A program made the translations under genes and the position numbers. From NCBI GenBank assembly GCA_030248215.1, contig JASANG010002066.1:1-64000 (forward strand): a stretch of 64,000 nucleotides of DNA. Direction: 5' to 3'. The notes under the pieces are model-generated. The model saw nothing but the letters and a program-made list of their open reading frames with translations, searched no databases and had not been told where the DNA came from. Source of the DNA: Enoplolaimus lenunculus (lineage: Eukaryota > Nematoda > Enoplea > Enoplida > Thoracostomopsidae). Numbering within the stretch: the stretch's first letter is position 1; each line of letters starts with the position of its first letter. This document shows, in pieces, positions 47,920 to 53,900 of the stretch.

Positions 47920-50900
47920 AAACAACACATCTGCGTACGAATTGGTGACTTCGGGTACGCAATTAAAACATAAACACATAGTTGAAATCAAACAGTTTTT
48001 GACCATTCGAGATTTTCCGAAAAATTAAATTATTAACGCATATGTCACATGAATATTTTCTATTTCATTTAAAATTTTAGTTTCAAACTAAAATTTAAAC
48101 CACGAACTCTGGCGTGCGATACGCTTAAGACCATTGAACTATAACCACTGGACCTCAGTGCCGATTTAAAGAAACTGGTTGAAATTTCCTTGTGACTTGT
48201 AACCAGGAATTTGTTACTCGATATTTTGAAAAATCGCTTGGACTATGAAGTATTAATAGGACCATTACTTATAAGTAGAACAACGAGTTGCTCCTGTAAG
48301 TTACTTGAAATCCACGCGTGCCTGTGGTAATTTTGTTTGCCCCATAGCCAACACCGCAGCTAAAGGAGTATAGGACTTAACTCAACACAAGAACCACATT
48401 TCGAAATTTTCATAGAACAGAATGCCTCGTTCCGAAATCCAGTCTGCGCCCTGACCTGCTCCAATAACGCTTTGCAGTCGCATAAATGCTCTATTTCAGA
48501 AAAGGTGGAATCCAACTTGCCAAGGGCTGCAAGCAGTAGCAACGAACCCTCCTGTTCAGAACAAGCCATATCTGGGATTTCCGAATCCAAACCTTGTCAG
48601 GCGGAATTTCCAGCTAAAATCGAACCAGCTTCATCTCGTGGGTCGGCCCTGGAACGGAGACGTAAATTTAAAATGAAACTGAACGGGGAAAATTCAACGA
48701 TGGGGGGCTTCACTTGTTTCGCTGGAACCCTCTGTCTTGATCACGACGAAATTGACCGTTGTACAGCGGGGCCTCCAAGCGCTCCACCTGTAAGAAGTTC
48801 TGAATTCAGCACAGAAGCGCTATGGTGCGCGGCTTGTGGACGGAACCCGAAAACAGAGGTAAAGCAAACAGAACAAATCCAAGCCGGCGCCGTTGAACAG
48901 TTTTCATTCGTTGAAACAAAATCACAGCTCGCATTGGAAAACACAAATGCGTCCGAGAAGTCCAAAAAACCAGCAAAATCCAGACAAAACGCGGAAAATA
49001 CGACAACGGACAGTGATGCAGGAAAGAATCTGGGCCCAGCAAGCGATACGACCAATCCAGACGACGCCACATGCTTGGATAAATACCATTGTGGGGGCAA
49101 CAAGGCTGACCAGTTTCAAGAAACTATCCATGATTCCATTTGCTATAGCGCAGCAGGGGACGGAAGTATGAATTCAAGCAGAGCAAGCTGTCAACTGACA
49201 ATTGATACATCGGATTCGTCTGGATTTTATTCATGCGAGAGATCGGCGAAGGAAAAATCTAGGAAAGCTGAACATAGACGACATTACCGGAACGTGGAAC
49301 AGACATCAAACATTAATCCGATGGGCGTTGGAAACAAACTTAAACTCGTTCAACCAACGCTGTCATTTAGTGCTCCTGACGTTCGAAAGATGGTTGTGAG
49401 CGATTATGCCCCCGAAGAGACAAAAGTTCGAGTTAGTTTCGTTGTTTCTGTTCTCAAATAAGCGTTTTCTACCAGCGGATCTAGAGGAAGCGGATGGGGG
49501 GGCGTACGCTCTCCGTCGGAAATTTCTTTGTGTTAAGATGGTTAGGGCCGCCCTACCTTACAGTTTGTCCCATCAGAAACATTTTTGTAAATAAATGATA
49601 AGGGCCCCCTTTTATACAGTTTTTCTCTCAGAAATTTTTTGTTATAAAATGGTAAAATGCCTACATGACAATTTTCTCATAGAAAATTTTTTGGCGATAA
49701 AATGATAATTTGTCTACCGTACAGTTTTTCGTTGCCAATGGCAGATATATAGCGTACAGTAACAATTGAGTTTCGAAACATTTGCTACTCCCCACGTTAC
49801 AAATTCTGGATCCACCTCTTGATTAATTTATAATTTGGGGGAACTACAAAATGTGCCCTCAAATGTGTAGAGCATCTGTCACCAGTTGAAGAAACAGTTT
49901 GTGTTTTAAAATTGCACAATAACGCATAAAGTATATATTATGCACAGAAGCCAAACGCAATTTTAGTGCTAAATTGTAATGCAAAATTTTGGTTTTCACG
50001 CCTGTTCTATAGCCAAGGCCTGGATGGGTCGAGCATGGCTCTGTCCAGTGTTGTCGAAAAGTATTAACATCTAGAAGTAATAATCCAAATATAAAGCCTG
50101 GACCTATACTTCCAAATGTGTATAACCCATATCATCAGTTAGCGATAGGTTTTCGAACTGACAAATTCCTGCAATTGCCTATCTCGAGATTGACGTGTAA
50201 GATATTATCAATTGCAGAAAAATGACCTTAATTTTGAACCTTGCCTTGCATTAGTTGGTAGGTTACAACTTACTATACCTATCACCAGTGATAGGTGCTA
50301 CACCCATTTGCAGAGTATACAGGGCCTAAGCTCAAGCAAAGTTTACGGTTTTCAACCAAATATTATTTTAGGCTTCAAGTGATGTGATGGCCGGCAGTGA
50401 AACGGAGCAACTTATTGCCGAAAAGGTGAAATTTTTGTTATGAATTGCTAAACACAAGTACATTACAAACAATCGTGTCAAAAATAAAACGCTATTTTAA
50501 ACGCTTTTTTCTGTTATGAACTCCGCTCAAAAGGACTAGTTTACGGAGGTTCTACAAAAATATGAAGCTTTATTTGTGTTCTCGCATCGAAATCAAAATA
50601 GCGTAGCGCGGTGCCGGGGCCGCTGTAGCGTGTGGCCAAGGATCACTGTTCAATCGGGCCGCTTCCAATCTTGCCGTCGTTAATTTAGTGTGTAATTTTA
50701 GTAAATCAATGTTTTAGAATGTCAAATCGGAAATGCGACAAGTTTCCAAGATTCTGGATAACGCACGCGAACGAGTTCTAGCTTTAGTCAAAGACGATTC
50801 CAACCAGCAGCCAAAAATGCCCGAACGATTTTTAGCTTGTCTTAGGCAAAGAAGCCAGGACCAGCTGTTCAGCATGAGGTAGGCGAATGAATTTAAAATT

Positions 50901-53900
50901 CAAAAAATTTTGTTTGGTACCTACCAGTTCGGAGGCATGATTTAAATTATGTCTTGTAAGACTTTCGCCATCTCTGAACAAGTTATAGGTTAACTTTAGG
51001 CAAGGAATAGAAAGCCAGCTGGTTAATAGCTTGGAGTAGGCACAAAATTTGAAATTTCAACAGATTTATTTGTACAAAACTGATACGGTTATATCCAAGA
51101 CATTTCGGCCCATGTAAAGATCAGAGGCGGAACGTTTTTCTACGGAACTGCAATAGAGCAAAGTTATGCTTTGTAGCTTAAACTTAAGCCTAGGATTAGG
51201 TTTAGGAATACGCAAGTACTACTGTTACGGCCGTGTTCTATACATTGGCCAACCTTTCTATCTAATTTTTCTGGCGAATTCCGACGCTGATAACAAGGGC
51301 TTATATAAATGAGAATAATGAGCTATGCCGCGTCCGAAACTTTTTGTAAAGTAACAAAAAACTCCCTTTTGCGGACTTATAATTATCTAACTTTAACGCA
51401 ATGTTATGCCCTACGCAATGAAATTATGGCTACGCTTCTTGATATAACTTACTATTGCTTAGGCTTAGGTTTAGGCTTTGGCTTAGGCTTAGGCTTATGC
51501 TTAGGCTTAGGCTTAGTCTTAGGCTTAGGCTTAGGCTTAGGCTTAGGCTTAGGCTTAGGCTTAGGCTTAGGCTTAGGCTTAGGCTTATGCTTAGTCTTAA
51601 GCTTAGGCTTAGGCTTAGGTTAGGCTTAGTCTTAGGCTTAGGCTTAGGCTTTGGCTTAGGCTTAGGCTTAGGCTTTGGCTTAGGCTTAGCTTAGGCTTAG
51701 GCTTATTAATGCTTAAACGTGGTTTTGAAAGTTTGCCAGTTTCGCTTACAGCGTTACCGAAATATTTTTCTATCTTTTCAGATTGAACCAAGAAACATTT
51801 CGTGTGACTCAATTTGAAATCGCGTCCGAACTTCACCGATTGAGTCAACTTGTTGAGTCGCGAGCTCGACAACTCGTATCGCCTGAAGAGCGACGGTCAC
51901 GGATCGACGCTTACAACAAAGTTCACTTAATTGATGGTGACTCCGGTTTAGTAAGGAGACTACTGAACTAAATTACTGACTAGTCAACAATTAGGTTTAG
52001 GCTTAACATGACGCTTGTGATATGAATTATACTTAGCGTTAGGTTAAGTTCGGACTACAGCTTAGAACGTTGGGTTCGGGCCTGTAGCCAGGGGGGGGGG
52101 GGTGGCTCGTCCCCCCTGGAAAAATTCCGGCACCCATGGAGAACTTTCAACCTTGTAACTCATTGAAAACCCTTGAATGCCTCTCCAGCCCCTCTAGCAA
52201 GGTGAGCTGGCTTCGGGCGTGGTTTGGTTTAGAATAAAGTTAAAACTACGGCTGCTGCTTTATACTTAGGTACATGAGTATACTGTGGCCGCAACTTATC
52301 CTTATATGTGTAGGTTTACGCGTGGGTTGCAGCATACTTTTAAGCTTGGAACACGCAGCCAGACCGTTCTAGCTCTAGTTTTCTGTAGCACACACGTTTA
52401 ACTTTATGCGTACAATTTTGTACAGTTTAACGTTAAGAATATACTTTTAAGAATTAACTATCCTGCTATAAACCATAGATAACATCATACTTTGAGCAGT
52501 GAATCAATTTCTATACTGAACTTAGTTTTTAGTGTATGAAGCTTTGACACAATGTAACTAAGGAAATAGACTCCTACTGATTCAGACACAAACCCCGGAC
52601 TCTCATTATCTCCCAGCTGTGATCCGGATCACTACAATCGCTAATTTACAGCTTTTTCTTATAGTTGTTAGTATTATGTTTTGGTCATCTTTCAGGTTGA
52701 AACATTGCCAAAAACTAATCAGAACGTTGCACACTCTGAGAATTCAGGGTTACCCTTGTTTTTGAGCGAAATACGTCAGCGTTATCCAGAACGATTTGGA
52801 ATAACACGATCCACAGAAGCGCTTCAGGATGTTCGCCAACGGTTGTCGTTGAGTCCTCGGCATTCGGTACCGCCATAGTAATTGTGTTTGATTTATTATT
52901 CTTATTTTCTTATTATTACTGCTGTGGTTGTTGTTTGTTTGTTTGTTGTTGTTGTTGTTGTTGTTGTCGTTTTTGTTGTTGTTGTTTTTCATTGGCTAGG
53001 TTTCTGAAACCCTATACTTTTAAGTACGACTTAACCCGCTAAGTAAATTACTTGATAATTTTGCCGTTTTTAAAAGCGTACTTAAACTAAGTAAATGCTT
53101 AAGTTGCTGGCTAAATTTGATAGATTGCAAATTAACGGTTCAGTCATACCAACCCTGGCCTAATTGAAGTACTAGACTCATTGTGCAACATAAATATAAC
53201 GCAAAATTATTACTTTCTTGTTATGCCAAAGGCTGACGTTTGGCGTTAACTTGTTTTTGCTCGAAAATTTAAATATTTTCTTTTTTCGGCAAGTTAAGTG
53301 ATTGCTTCAGTGAATACTTAAGTAAGACTTCAGAAACACAGTCACAGCCTCGATTGTGTCTGTCAGTTAAGGATCAAGTGTGGATGCATCACCTTCACAG
53401 TGCCTTCAAGGTACTGTAGTTGTTAAACGGCGTAAATGTTTATTGTTTATACCTTGATTCAAGGGATAAGACCGACAAAACCATAAGTTGATCGGTAAAA
53501 ATCCGCCTAATATCAAAAAGTTCCAAAAAATAGAATATGTTCATGTGAAAACGGAATAAGCATACCACAAGCTCATAATTGTCAGGGCCCGTCACTAACG
53601 CCAGAAGGAAAAGAGACGTCGTCCGAGCGTTCGTGTTCCGCATCCAACTCAACTCGACCAGCATCTCAGACGAGTTCAATCGCTCAGCCAACCGATGCTT
53701 CTTCACTACCATCGTTGGATTCAACGAGCCTTAAGTCAGTCCCTGTAGAGCTGTTGAATCCAAATCCTCTTTCTCAAATGGCCCCTAATCCGTCCGAAGA
53801 CTCACAAAATGCCTGCCAGCGAACTTCTCCGTGCGCTTGCGATCCTTGCAACAGACTTCAATCTGATATGGAGTCATTTCGAATCGAGGTAATGCTGTCT

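Larger units (their letters stand above)
43829..48477 (+). other. ITPRID-like intron between exons J and L
   Basis: About 4.6 kb containing MITEs, SINE copies, two family 1 elements, an AAC microsatellite and one possible cassette exon (45722-45854). Confidence 0.5.

Noticed and set aside
47671-48028. Poly-Asn (plus) and poly-Leu/Val (minus) reading frames
   Set aside because: Products of the AAC microsatellite at 47720-47930.
48741-49131. Minus-strand frames of about 70-120 codons opposite exon L
   Set aside because: Shadows of the long plus-strand exon, which has a continuous 318-codon frame and fitting splice phases.
51309-51694. Leu/Gly- and Leu/Arg-rich frames of about 100 codons
   Set aside because: They are the TTAGGC array read in different frames; the stretch is intronic between two well-supported exons.
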